This document shows, in pieces, positions 18,310-25,834 of a stretch of 64,000 bases of DNA (position 1 is the first letter of the stretch; every line of letters begins with the position of its first letter). A program made the translations under genes and the position numbers. The notes below the pieces were generated by a model. It worked only from the letters and a program-made list of their open reading frames with translations. It was not told the DNA's origin and did not search any database. Source of the DNA: an uncultured Lachnospiraceae bacterium (GTDB lineage Bacteria; Bacillota; Clostridia; Lachnospirales; Lachnospiraceae); NCBI GenBank assembly GCA_902780385.1, contig CACZFF010000019.1:1-64000 (forward strand). The letters run 5' to 3'.

Positions 18310-19224
18310 TCAGATGACTTTTATGAGAATTTCCGCCGGTATCGTTTCGGCACAGACGGCCAGGGTATAATTTTCCGGTGCCTGTGCCAGGGCATATTCG
18401 GCGGGAGCCAGCAATGGATCGTTGTTAATGACCAGGATCTTTCCCCGAGGCAGTAAATAGTCCATGCTGTCTTTTCCGGATCCGGCCTGCGGAATAAGTT
18501 CGATGGGGCGTCCCTTCCCGGAATCAGTTCCCTGCGGCGCATTCCCCGGATTTGCCTGTGTTCTCCCTGCCTTCTCTTCAGCATAGCGGGAATCCGGCAG
18601 GGGATCCGGAAGATAGCCGTTCATTCCGCCCCGGAGTCCGTATCCCAGATATTTGAGATAGGCCTCTTTGATGCTCCAGAGGCGGTAAAACAAGAGGCGG
18701 CGGCCGTCGGAACTGCCGGATCCAGGAGGATTGGCGGAATTGCCGCAAGCAGGGGGACTGATGGGATTGTCGGGCTGAGCAGGGGCTGCAGAATGATCAG
18801 AAACAGCAGGGGAGTCAGTACTTTCAGGAATGACTGCGGCGTCGTCTTCCGGCAGAGCCAGAATAGCCTCATATTCCCTTGCTGTAAAAAAGCGCTTTGC
18901 TATGCGCAGGATACTGGTCTTTGGCCTGCTGTGTTCCTGCAGGTCAAGGCCGATCTCCTTGTCGGAGAAGGCGCAGGCAATATATTCTCCGGAGTGGGAG
19001 AGATTAAAATGAATGTCCGGAAGTCCGGGGATAAAGGGCTTTCCGTCTTCTGTGCGCTCCAGCAGGTCCGGGCTGAAAAGCTCTGCGAAGGTACCAAGAC
19101 CCATAGTCCGCAGCCCCTCGCGGATCAGCAGGATCCGCGGATCTTCTCCCTGTCGGGAAGTCCGGCTGCCTGGCCGACCGCCGGATGAGTTGTCAGTATT
19201 TCGTGTTATCAGGATAGTGATCAT
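18310..19224 (-). CDS. 4'-phosphopantetheinyl transferase, Sfp type
   Basis: Transfers 4'-phosphopantetheine from CoA to a carrier-protein serine. It has the Sfp-family signatures HFNLSHSGEYIACAF and IGLDLQ (residues about 72-96), and later WSIKEAYLKYLGYGL, the W-x-x-K-E-A motif with a metal ligand. The usual second acidic residue of GxDxE is Gln here (D94, Q96). Two low-complexity Ser/Pro/Gly/Asn-rich insertions lengthen the protein to 304 residues, against roughly 220-240 for the family. The ATG at 19224 is chosen over more upstream starts because TGGGAA lies about 9 bases before it and the upstream extension is hydrophobic and unlike the family. It stands alone on the minus strand. It could serve fatty-acid synthesis or a natural-product carrier; no partner is nearby. 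Confidence 0.82.
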   Translation of the reverse strand: MITILITRNTDNSSGGRPGSRTSRQGEDPRILLIREGLRTMGLGTFAELFSPDLLERTEDGKPFIPGLPDIHFNLSHSGEYIACAFSDKEIGLDLQEHSRPKTSILRIAKRFFTAREYEAILALPEDDAAVIPESTDSPAVSDHSAAPAQPDNPISPPACGNSANPPGSGSSDGRRLLFYRLWSIKEAYLKYLGYGLRGGMNGYLPDPLPDSRYAEEKAGRTQANPGNAPQGTDSGKGRPIELIPQAGSGKDSMDYLLPRGKILVINNDPLLAPAEYALAQAPENYTLAVCAETIPAEILIKVI

Positions 19225-19332
19225 TTTTTTATATTTCCCATGTCGCTTTTGCTCACAGATACCCGGCAAAAAGAAATTCAAAAAAAGTAAATCCGGCAGA
19301 TTAATATTCGGTAAAAACAGCAAAGCCAACAA

Positions 19333-19495
19333 TAAACAGTAAATACCGAATACAAATCAAGAATATTGTCTGGTTCTGATTGTATCAGATTCTGAGGGAA
19401 TCTGCAGAAATACTCTTTCGCTTTGTAAAGGACTTTGTAAAGGATTATGTTCAGACATTATTTCGGGGGCAGACCTTATTATACAAGGACACTCC
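19333..19495. other. Intergenic region between the divergent PPTase and secDF units
   Basis: No gene is recognised in this AT-rich stretch. It should hold the promoter of the minus-strand phosphopantetheinyl transferase gene. A short near-repeat (TTTGTAAAGGA, then TTTGTAAAGGAT) lies near 19422-19445. Confidence 0.35.
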
Positions 19496-19639
19496 ATGAG
19501 AGGCAGTCGGGACAAATGGAGAGCCAAAAGGTACAAAAGACGGGACAATAAGGGACAAATGATACATAAAGAGGGGGCAGGAAGGGGAAAAAGAGGCAAA
19601 AGTAGAAAAAAGAAGGCAAAAGAACACAATTTCATTTAA
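19496..19639 (+). CDS. Possible small basic peptide (47 aa), doubtful
   Basis: An ORF from ATG 19496 to TAA 19639 lies upstream of secDF. It is preceded by AAGGA at about 7 bases spacing. The predicted peptide is extremely basic (about 40 percent Lys plus Arg, ending GKSRKKKAKEHNFI). The DNA is a purine-rich tract, so the composition may simply reflect that and the ORF may not be translated. No similarity is recognised. Confidence 0.2.
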   Translation: MRGSRDKWRAKRYKRRDNKGQMIHKEGAGRGKRGKSRKKKAKEHNFI

Positions 19640-19647
19640 GAAAATAT

Positions 19648-19677
19648 TTTACAATCAGGCAGGCATGGTGCTATAAT
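19648..19677 (+). promoter_or_regulatory. Sigma-A type promoter of secDF
   Basis: TTTACA at 19648-19653 and TATAAT at 19672-19677 are separated by 18 bp. The start codon lies about 70 bases downstream, after GGAGGAG at 19733-19739. Confidence 0.7.
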
Positions 19678-19748
19678 GGCACAGTGTCTGCCTGAAAACT
19701 GAATGAGAGCAGAACACGAAGTGTATTTAGTTGGAGGAGTTGATCAAA

Positions 19749-22175
19749 ATGAAGAAATCAAGAGCGGTCATTTCCCTTCTGCTCGTAGCTGTCGTCACCG
19801 GACTGATGGCATATACGGTGCTGATCGGATTTGGCAAGGGACACAGAGGATCATATCACAACATCAAGAAAGGCCTCGACCTGGCAGGCGGCGCCAGCAT
19901 CACCTACCAGGCAGTGGGAGAGGAACCTCCTACACAGGAAGACCTGAATGATACCAAGTATAAACTGCAGCGCCGTGTTGACCAGTACAGCACGGAAGCG
20001 CAGGTCTATACAGAAGGCACCGACCGTCTCAATATCGAGATCCCGGGTATTTCCGGCGTCGCTGAGACGAACAAGATTCTGGAGGATCTCGGACGTCCCG
20101 GCTCTCTGTATTTTATCCGCCAGACAGATGATGAAGGCAATCAGAATTATCAGCTTGGCATGACTGAGGATGGCAGTGTCGAGTACATTCTTACCAAGGA
20201 ACTCGATCAGATCATCGCAGACGGCGACGCAGTGGTCACCGGCACACAGGTCTCAGACGCCAAGGCCGGTTATCAGCAGGACGACATGGGCAACAAGCAG
20301 ATCGTCGTCTCCCTGACCTTCAACGATGATGGCAAAAAAGCTTTTGCTGACGCGACAACCAAGGCATTTTCCGCCGGTGAGTCCATCGGTATCTATTACG
20401 ACGGTCATTTCATCAGCGTTCCCTCTGTTCAGGCCGCGATCACAGACGGCCGCGCGGTCATCACCGGTGAGAGCAGCATTGAGAGTGCCGAGAACCTGGC
20501 TTCCACGATCCGTATCGGCGGACTCAAAGTCGAGCTGGAGCGTCTGCGCTCCCAGATCGTCGGCGCACAGCTGGGTCAGGACGCGATCCGCACCAGTAAG
20601 TTTGCAGGTATGATCGGCTTCTGCCTGGTCGCTCTTCTGATGATCGTCATCTATCTGCTGCCCGGTTTCACAGCTACCCTGGCGCTTGTCATCTATATTC
20701 TGATGATGGCTCTGGTGCTCAACGGCTTTGATATCACATTGACGCTTCCCGGTATCGCAGGTATCCTGCTTTCCATCGGTATGGCAGTTGACGCGAACGT
20801 CATTATTTTCGCCCGTATCCGCGAGGAGCTGGCCAACGGCATCGGCGTCAAGACCGCAATCAATAACGGCTACCACAAGGCTCTTTCCGCTATCATCGAC
20901 GGCAACGTGACCACCCTGATCGCGGCGGCAGTTCTGGCAGTCCTGGGCTCCGGTTCCGTCAAGGGCTTCGCCTACACACTGGCCATCGGTATCATCCTGT
21001 CCATGATCACATCCCTGTTTGTGACCAGATTCCTGATGAACATCTTCTATGGTCTCGGTCTCAGGGACAAGAAGCTCTACGGCATCGGCAAAAAGAGAAA
21101 CCCGATCCGGTTCGTGGAGCACAGGAAGATCTTCTTCGCAGTTTCTATCGCATTGATCCTGGCAGGCTTTGTCGCCATGGGCGTTTTCCATGCCCGTTCA
21201 GGCAATGCCCTCAATTACAGCCTTGACTTCGTCGGCGGTACTTCCACCAATGTCAGCTTCAATGAAGACATGAGCCTGGAGGAGATCGAGAGCAAGGTCA
21301 TCCCGGTCTTCACCGAAGTGACCGGTGACAGCAATGTACAGATCCAGAAGGTTGCCGGCAGCAATGAGGTCATCTTCAAGTCTGTCATCCTGGATACGGA
21401 AAAGAGTACGGAACTGTCCAATCAGCTGGTCGAGAAGTTCTCTGTCGACAAGGACAGCATTACTTCCGAGACCATCAGCTCCACCATCAGTGATGAGATG
21501 AAGCGCGACGCCCTGATCGCAGTCGGCGTGGCCCTGGTCCTGATGCTGCTTTATATCTGGTTCCGTTTCAAGGATCTGCGTTTCGGCGCTTCCTCCGTCA
21601 TGTGCCTGGCACACGACGTTCTGGTCGTGCTCGCATTCTACGCATTTGTCCGTATCAGTGTCGGCAGCACCTTTATCGCCTGCATGCTGACAATCGTCGG
21701 TTATTCCATCAACGCGACGATCGTTATTTTTGACCGTGTACGTGAAAGCCTGCGCACAAGATCCAGACAGCAGTCCCTCGCTGACGTAGTCAATGAGAGC
21801 GTCACAGACACCCTGTCCAGAAGTATCTTTACTTCCCTGACCACCTTCTTCATGGTACTGGCACTGTTTATCTTCGGTGTCGCGAGTGTCAAGGAGTTTG
21901 CGCTTCCGATCATGATCGGTATCGTCTGCGGTGCCTATTCCTCTGTCTGCCTGGCAGGCTCCATCTGGTATGTACTGCGCAAGAAGGCTGATGACGCCGC
22001 ACAGGCCAGTATCAGCACCAAAAAGTCCGGTAAGGGCGGAAATTCCGGAAAGGGCTCCGACAGCAAGCAGTCCGGAAAGAAAAAGGATGATTATTCCAAC
22101 CTCTCCAAGAGGGAGCGCAAAGAGCGCCGCCGCAAGGAGGAGGAAGCGAAAAACAAGGCAAAGATCACTGTCTGA
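19749..22175 (+). CDS. secDF: Fused protein translocase subunit SecDF
   Basis: Accessory membrane component of the Sec translocon, an RND-family machine that uses proton-motive force to help pull proteins across the membrane. The SecD half begins at residue 1 with one TM, a large extracellular domain (IKKGLDLAGGASITYQ), then five TMs with the conserved GMAVDANVIIFARIREEL. The SecF half starts near residue 450 (FVEHRKIFF, LDFVGGTSTNV) and has SINATIVIFDRVRESLR. The C-terminal 50 residues are a Lys/Ser/Gly-rich cytoplasmic tail. At 808 residues it is a single-chain SecDF. ATG 19749 follows GGAGGAG by 9 bases; the TTG at 19731 is rejected because it lies upstream of that site. A promoter is visible at 19648-19677. 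recJ follows. Confidence 0.95.
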   Translation: MKKSRAVISLLLVAVVTGLMAYTVLIGFGKGHRGSYHNIKKGLDLAGGASITYQAVGEEPPTQEDLNDTKYKLQRRVDQYSTEAQVYTEGTDRLNIEIPGISGVAETNKILEDLGRPGSLYFIRQTDDEGNQNYQLGMTEDGSVEYILTKELDQIIADGDAVVTGTQVSDAKAGYQQDDMGNKQIVVSLTFNDDGKKAFADATTKAFSAGESIGIYYDGHFISVPSVQAAITDGRAVITGESSIESAENLASTIRIGGLKVELERLRSQIVGAQLGQDAIRTSKFAGMIGFCLVALLMIVIYLLPGFTATLALVIYILMMALVLNGFDITLTLPGIAGILLSIGMAVDANVIIFARIREELANGIGVKTAINNGYHKALSAIIDGNVTTLIAAAVLAVLGSGSVKGFAYTLAIGIILSMITSLFVTRFLMNIFYGLGLRDKKLYGIGKKRNPIRFVEHRKIFFAVSIALILAGFVAMGVFHARSGNALNYSLDFVGGTSTNVSFNEDMSLEEIESKVIPVFTEVTGDSNVQIQKVAGSNEVIFKSVILDTEKSTELSNQLVEKFSVDKDSITSETISSTISDEMKRDALIAVGVALVLMLLYIWFRFKDLRFGASSVMCLAHDVLVVLAFYAFVRISVGSTFIACMLTIVGYSINATIVIFDRVRESLRTRSRQQSLADVVNESVTDTLSRSIFTSLTTFFMVLALFIFGVASVKEFALPIMIGIVCGAYSSVCLAGSIWYVLRKKADDAAQASISTKKSGKGGNSGKGSDSKQSGKKKDDYSNLSKRERKERRRKEEEAKNKAKITV

Positions 22176-22288
22176 TGCCTGTCTGCCGGACAGGACTGCA
22201 GATACGGCTGATCTGATGCCTGTCTGTAATGATTCAGAAAAAGATGGTTTTTAAGCTGTCGCAAATAGTATGGATCCCGGATCAACTG

Positions 22289-22316
22289 CAGGGAGGATGT
22301 GGCTGCATCCTCCCTG
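22289..22316 (+). terminator. Hairpin after secDF, possible weak terminator
   Basis: CAGGGAGGATG and CATCCTCCCTG form a perfect 11-bp stem around TGGCTG. Only TTAGTGACTTT follows, so termination may be partial, allowing read-through into recJ 40 bases downstream. Confidence 0.5.
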
Positions 22317-22355
22317 TTAGTGACTTTATGATGAAGGAGCGCAGGGCGGAAAAAC

Positions 22356-24155
22356 ATGGCAAAATGGATGGTTTATCAGAAAAAAGAAGATTTCCGCGCA
22401 ATAGCGCAGGCCTGCGGGATCTCTCAGGTGCTGGCTCGTCTGATCCGCAATCGCGATGTGATCGGTATTGAGGAGACAGAGCGCTTTCTGCGGGGGGATT
22501 TGTCGGATCTTCATGATCCGAGTCTGCTTCCGGACATGGACAAGGCGGTTGCTGTCCTCTGCGGTAAAATACGCAGGGGCGCGTCTGTACGCGTGATCGG
22601 CGACTATGATGTGGACGGAATCTGTGCCTCCTACATACTCATACATTCGCTGGAGGTGTGCGGCGCAAAGGCGGATGTCGTCCTCCCCGACCGGATCCTG
22701 GACGGATACGGTATGAATCCTCAGATGGCGGTCGATGCCGCGCAGGACGGGATCGGTGTGATCCTGACCTGCGACAACGGGATCGCTGCTTCCGAGGCTG
22801 TCAGCAAAGCCGTGGACGCCGGTATCTGCGTAGTCGTGACAGACCACCATGAAGTTCCCTTTGAAGAAGGGGAGGACGGCCGGAAAAAATATCTTCTTCC
22901 GCCGGCAGATGCCGTTGTGGACCCCAAGGTGCGGGATCCGCAGACAGGGGAAATGGAATATCCCTTCCCGGAGATCTGCGGGGCGGTCGTCGCCTGGAAG
23001 CTGGCGGGAATGCTTCTGGAAGAGCTTGCTCCTGAGAGAAAAGAGCAGACACTCCTTGCCCTGCTGCCTTTCTGCGCACTCGCGACAGTCTGCGATGTCA
23101 TGCCTCTTCTGGATGAAAACCGCATCCTGGTCCGCGAGGGCCTGAAGAGGGCCGCGGCCACATCCAATGTCGGATTGAAGAGTCTTCTGATCGTCAACGG
23201 TCTGGAAGGCAAGCCTCTTACCACTCATCACGCAGGATTTGTGATCGGTCCCTGTCTCAATGCCACGGGACGGCTGGACAATGCAGAGCGCGCCCTGGCT
23301 CTCTTTCTCGAGCAGGATGCATCCGAAGCCCTGCGCAGCGCCCAGAAGCTCCGGGAACTCAATGACAGCCGCAAAAGCCTGACAGAGCAGGGCGTCGAGC
23401 AGGCTCTTGGCCGGATCGCAGAGGATAAACTGCTGGACAAACGTGTTCTCGTCATTTATCTGCCGGAATGTCACGAATCTCTGGCGGGCATCATCGCAGG
23501 CAGGATCCGCGAGCGCTATTGCCGCCCGGTCTTTGTCCTGACGAGGACGGAGCAGGGGATGGTCAAGGGATCCGGCCGGTCGATCGAGGCTTATGACATG
23601 TTTGCCTCCATGACGGCTGTGAAAGAATGCTTTGTCAAATTCGGAGGCCACAAAATGGCGGCAGGCCTCACCATGAAAGAAGAGGATATCCCGCTCCTTC
23701 AGGACCGCCTGGAGGAGGGATGCAGTCTGCGGGAAGAGGACCTGACAGACGTGCTCCACATCGATATGGAGCTTCCCCCTGCCCTGTGGACGCTGCCCAT
23801 GACAGAGGAGCTGCGCCTGCTCGATCCCTGCGGCATGTCCAACCCGCGCCCCATGTTTGCCGCCAGAGGGATCCGGCTGCGGAGCCTGCGCGTCATGGGA
23901 AAGGGGCAGAATGTCCTTCGCATGGAGGCGGTCGACGCCAGGGGATCGCACCTCACCCTGATCTGGTTCTGCGAGGCAGCCCGTTTTCAGGAGATGGTCG
24001 TCTCCGCGGCGGGCAGAAGAGCCTGGGATTCCCTGTATGCGGGATACGCGGATCTTGCCGTCAGCATGATCTACTATCCCGAAATCAATGAGTGGAGGGG
24101 CAGGCAGTCTCTGCAGTTTGTAGTCAAAGATATGAAAATCCAGCCGGTCACATGA
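22356..24155 (+). CDS. recJ: Single-stranded-DNA-specific exonuclease RecJ
   Basis: 5'-3' exonuclease acting on single-stranded DNA in recombination and mismatch or base-excision repair. The DHH-family catalytic core shows GDYDVDG (motif I, about residues 88-94), CDNG (motif II), and TDHHE (motif III, about 166-170). The DHHA1 part has GGHKMAAGLTM (about 432-442), and a C-terminal OB-like region follows. At 599 residues it is the short Firmicutes form without a long C-terminal extension. The ATG at 22356 is preceded by AAGGAGCGCAGGGCGG. secDF followed by recJ is a familiar order in Clostridia. Confidence 0.93.
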   Translation: MAKWMVYQKKEDFRAIAQACGISQVLARLIRNRDVIGIEETERFLRGDLSDLHDPSLLPDMDKAVAVLCGKIRRGASVRVIGDYDVDGICASYILIHSLEVCGAKADVVLPDRILDGYGMNPQMAVDAAQDGIGVILTCDNGIAASEAVSKAVDAGICVVVTDHHEVPFEEGEDGRKKYLLPPADAVVDPKVRDPQTGEMEYPFPEICGAVVAWKLAGMLLEELAPERKEQTLLALLPFCALATVCDVMPLLDENRILVREGLKRAAATSNVGLKSLLIVNGLEGKPLTTHHAGFVIGPCLNATGRLDNAERALALFLEQDASEALRSAQKLRELNDSRKSLTEQGVEQALGRIAEDKLLDKRVLVIYLPECHESLAGIIAGRIRERYCRPVFVLTRTEQGMVKGSGRSIEAYDMFASMTAVKECFVKFGGHKMAAGLTMKEEDIPLLQDRLEEGCSLREEDLTDVLHIDMELPPALWTLPMTEELRLLDPCGMSNPRPMFAARGIRLRSLRVMGKGQNVLRMEAVDARGSHLTLIWFCEAARFQEMVVSAAGRRAWDSLYAGYADLAVSMIYYPEINEWRGRQSLQFVVKDMKIQPVT

Positions 24156-24177
24156 CCGGACGCAGCAAATATGGGAA

Positions 24178-24225
24178 GCTTGAATGTTAATGAAGCTTGT
24201 ACAATTATGAAGCTTGAACATTAAC
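24178..24225. other. AT-rich imperfect hairpin between recJ and murE
   Basis: TGTTAATG and CATTAACA arms enclose two AAGCTT copies that can also pair; the sequence AAGCTTGAA occurs twice as a direct repeat. There is no T-run. It may be a weak RNA structure in the murE leader. Confidence 0.3.
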
Positions 24226-24255
24226 AAGGTTATTGCCTGATGAGGAGGCTTTTTT

Positions 24256-25785
24256 ATGAAGATCAGAGAACTCGTGAAGGGACTTTCCTGTCATTTCAAT
24301 ACAGTGCGCGGCGAAAAAATCTGTGCCGACAGCGATGTGCAATTGCTTCTGGATAAAGAGATCACGGGAATTACCAACGATTCCAGAAAGGTCGTCCCCG
24401 GCAGTCTGTTTTTCTGTATAGTCGGAGCAAACAGCGACGGACATGACTATGCCGCAATGGCCATAGAAAAAGGTGTCTCTGCCCTGGTCGTCCAGAAAGA
24501 TATCGATCTGTCGGCCGCTGTGCAGGCAGAAGAGCCCGTGATCATCCGGGTGGAGGATTCACGTCTGGCAATGGCTGTGATCTCGGCAGCTTTTTACGGG
24601 CATCCTGCTGAGGAGATGAAGATCATAGGGATCACCGGCACCAAGGGCAAGACCACAACGACCTATATGGTGCGGTCGATCCTGGAGGCGGCCGGGATCC
24701 GGACAGGTCTCGTGGGTACCATTGAGACTCTCTACCGGACGCAGGAGGGGGAAGTGCGGATTCCTTCCGCCAACACAACACCCGAGTCGATCGTCCTGCA
24801 GAAGCTTTTCCGCGATATGGCCGACAGCGGCGTACAGGCGGTCGTCATGGAAGTCTCCTCCCAGGCCCTTATGCTGCACAGGACCGCAGGTTTTATTTTT
24901 GACCTGGGTATTTTCACCAACCTTTCCGCCGACCATATCGGACCTAACGAACACAAGGACTTCGAGGATTATCTGCACTGCAAGAGCAAGCTCTTCCGCC
25001 AGTGCCGGACAGGTATTTTCAACGGAGACGACCCCTGGCTTGAAAGGATCCTTGAAGGACACACCTGCTCGGTCGAGACCTTCGGCTTGGGCGCAGACAA
25101 TGATCTTCGCGCGGAGAATATCGAGCTGATCCATACGCCCGGAGAGCTGGGGATCGCCTTCGACACCAGGGGTGTGCTCAATCTTCATGCGCATGTTCCC
25201 GCGCCCGGAAGCTTCAGCGTCCACAACGCCCTCTGCGCCATCGCGGTCTGCAGGCATTTTGATGTCTCGGAGGAGAATATCTGCAGGGCACTGGGACAGA
25301 TCCATGTGCGAGGCAGGATCGAGATGGTGAAGGTGAGCGATGAGTTCACTCTCATGATCGATTATGCCCACAATGCCATGGCCCTGGAGAGTCTGCTCAA
25401 GACTCTGCGGGAATACGATCCCGGAAGGCTCGTCTGTGTATTCGGATGCGGCGGAAACCGCTCCCGAGACCGCAGATTCGAGATGGGAGAGGTCAGCGGA
25501 CGTCTCGCGGACTTTACCATTATCACATCCGACAATCCCCGTTTTGAGGAACCCATGGATATCATCGCTGATATCGTCACGGGGATCGAGCCTACCGGCG
25601 GAAAATATATCAAGATTCCGGACCGCAAGGAGGCCATCCGCTATGCCATAGAGAACGGACAGCCGGGTGACATCATTGTCCTTGCAGGCAAGGGCCACGA
25701 GGATTACCAGGAGATCAAGGGCCAAAAGTATCCCATGGATGAGCGTGTCCTGATCCGCGAGGTCCTCGAGGAAGCCGGAAAATAA
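24256..25785 (+). CDS. murE: UDP-N-acetylmuramoyl-tripeptide synthetase, meso-DAP adding
   Basis: Cytoplasmic Mur ligase that adds the third amino acid to UDP-MurNAc-L-Ala-D-Glu. The ATP-binding loop is GITGTKGKTTT (about residues 128-138). The lysine that is carbamylated in Mur ligases lies in DYLHCKSKLF, and HVRGRIEMV starts the C-terminal domain. The substrate-selecting motif reads DNPR (about 426-429), the signature of enzymes that add meso-diaminopimelate rather than lysine. ATG 24256 follows GAGGAGG. This is evidence for DAP-type peptidoglycan in the host. priA follows after 49 bases, so the two are likely co-transcribed. Confidence 0.93.
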   Translation: MKIRELVKGLSCHFNTVRGEKICADSDVQLLLDKEITGITNDSRKVVPGSLFFCIVGANSDGHDYAAMAIEKGVSALVVQKDIDLSAAVQAEEPVIIRVEDSRLAMAVISAAFYGHPAEEMKIIGITGTKGKTTTTYMVRSILEAAGIRTGLVGTIETLYRTQEGEVRIPSANTTPESIVLQKLFRDMADSGVQAVVMEVSSQALMLHRTAGFIFDLGIFTNLSADHIGPNEHKDFEDYLHCKSKLFRQCRTGIFNGDDPWLERILEGHTCSVETFGLGADNDLRAENIELIHTPGELGIAFDTRGVLNLHAHVPAPGSFSVHNALCAIAVCRHFDVSEENICRALGQIHVRGRIEMVKVSDEFTLMIDYAHNAMALESLLKTLREYDPGRLVCVFGCGGNRSRDRRFEMGEVSGRLADFTIITSDNPRFEEPMDIIADIVTGIEPTGGKYIKIPDRKEAIRYAIENGQPGDIIVLAGKGHEDYQEIKGQKYPMDERVLIREVLEEAGK

Positions 25786-25834
25786 ATGGTTTTTTTCTCA
25801 CCTGCCGGAGAAAGTGCAGGCTGGAGGGTTTTAT

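Noticed and set aside
22326-24227. 633-codon minus-strand open frame opposite recJ
   Set aside because: Shadow of recJ with no recognisable product.
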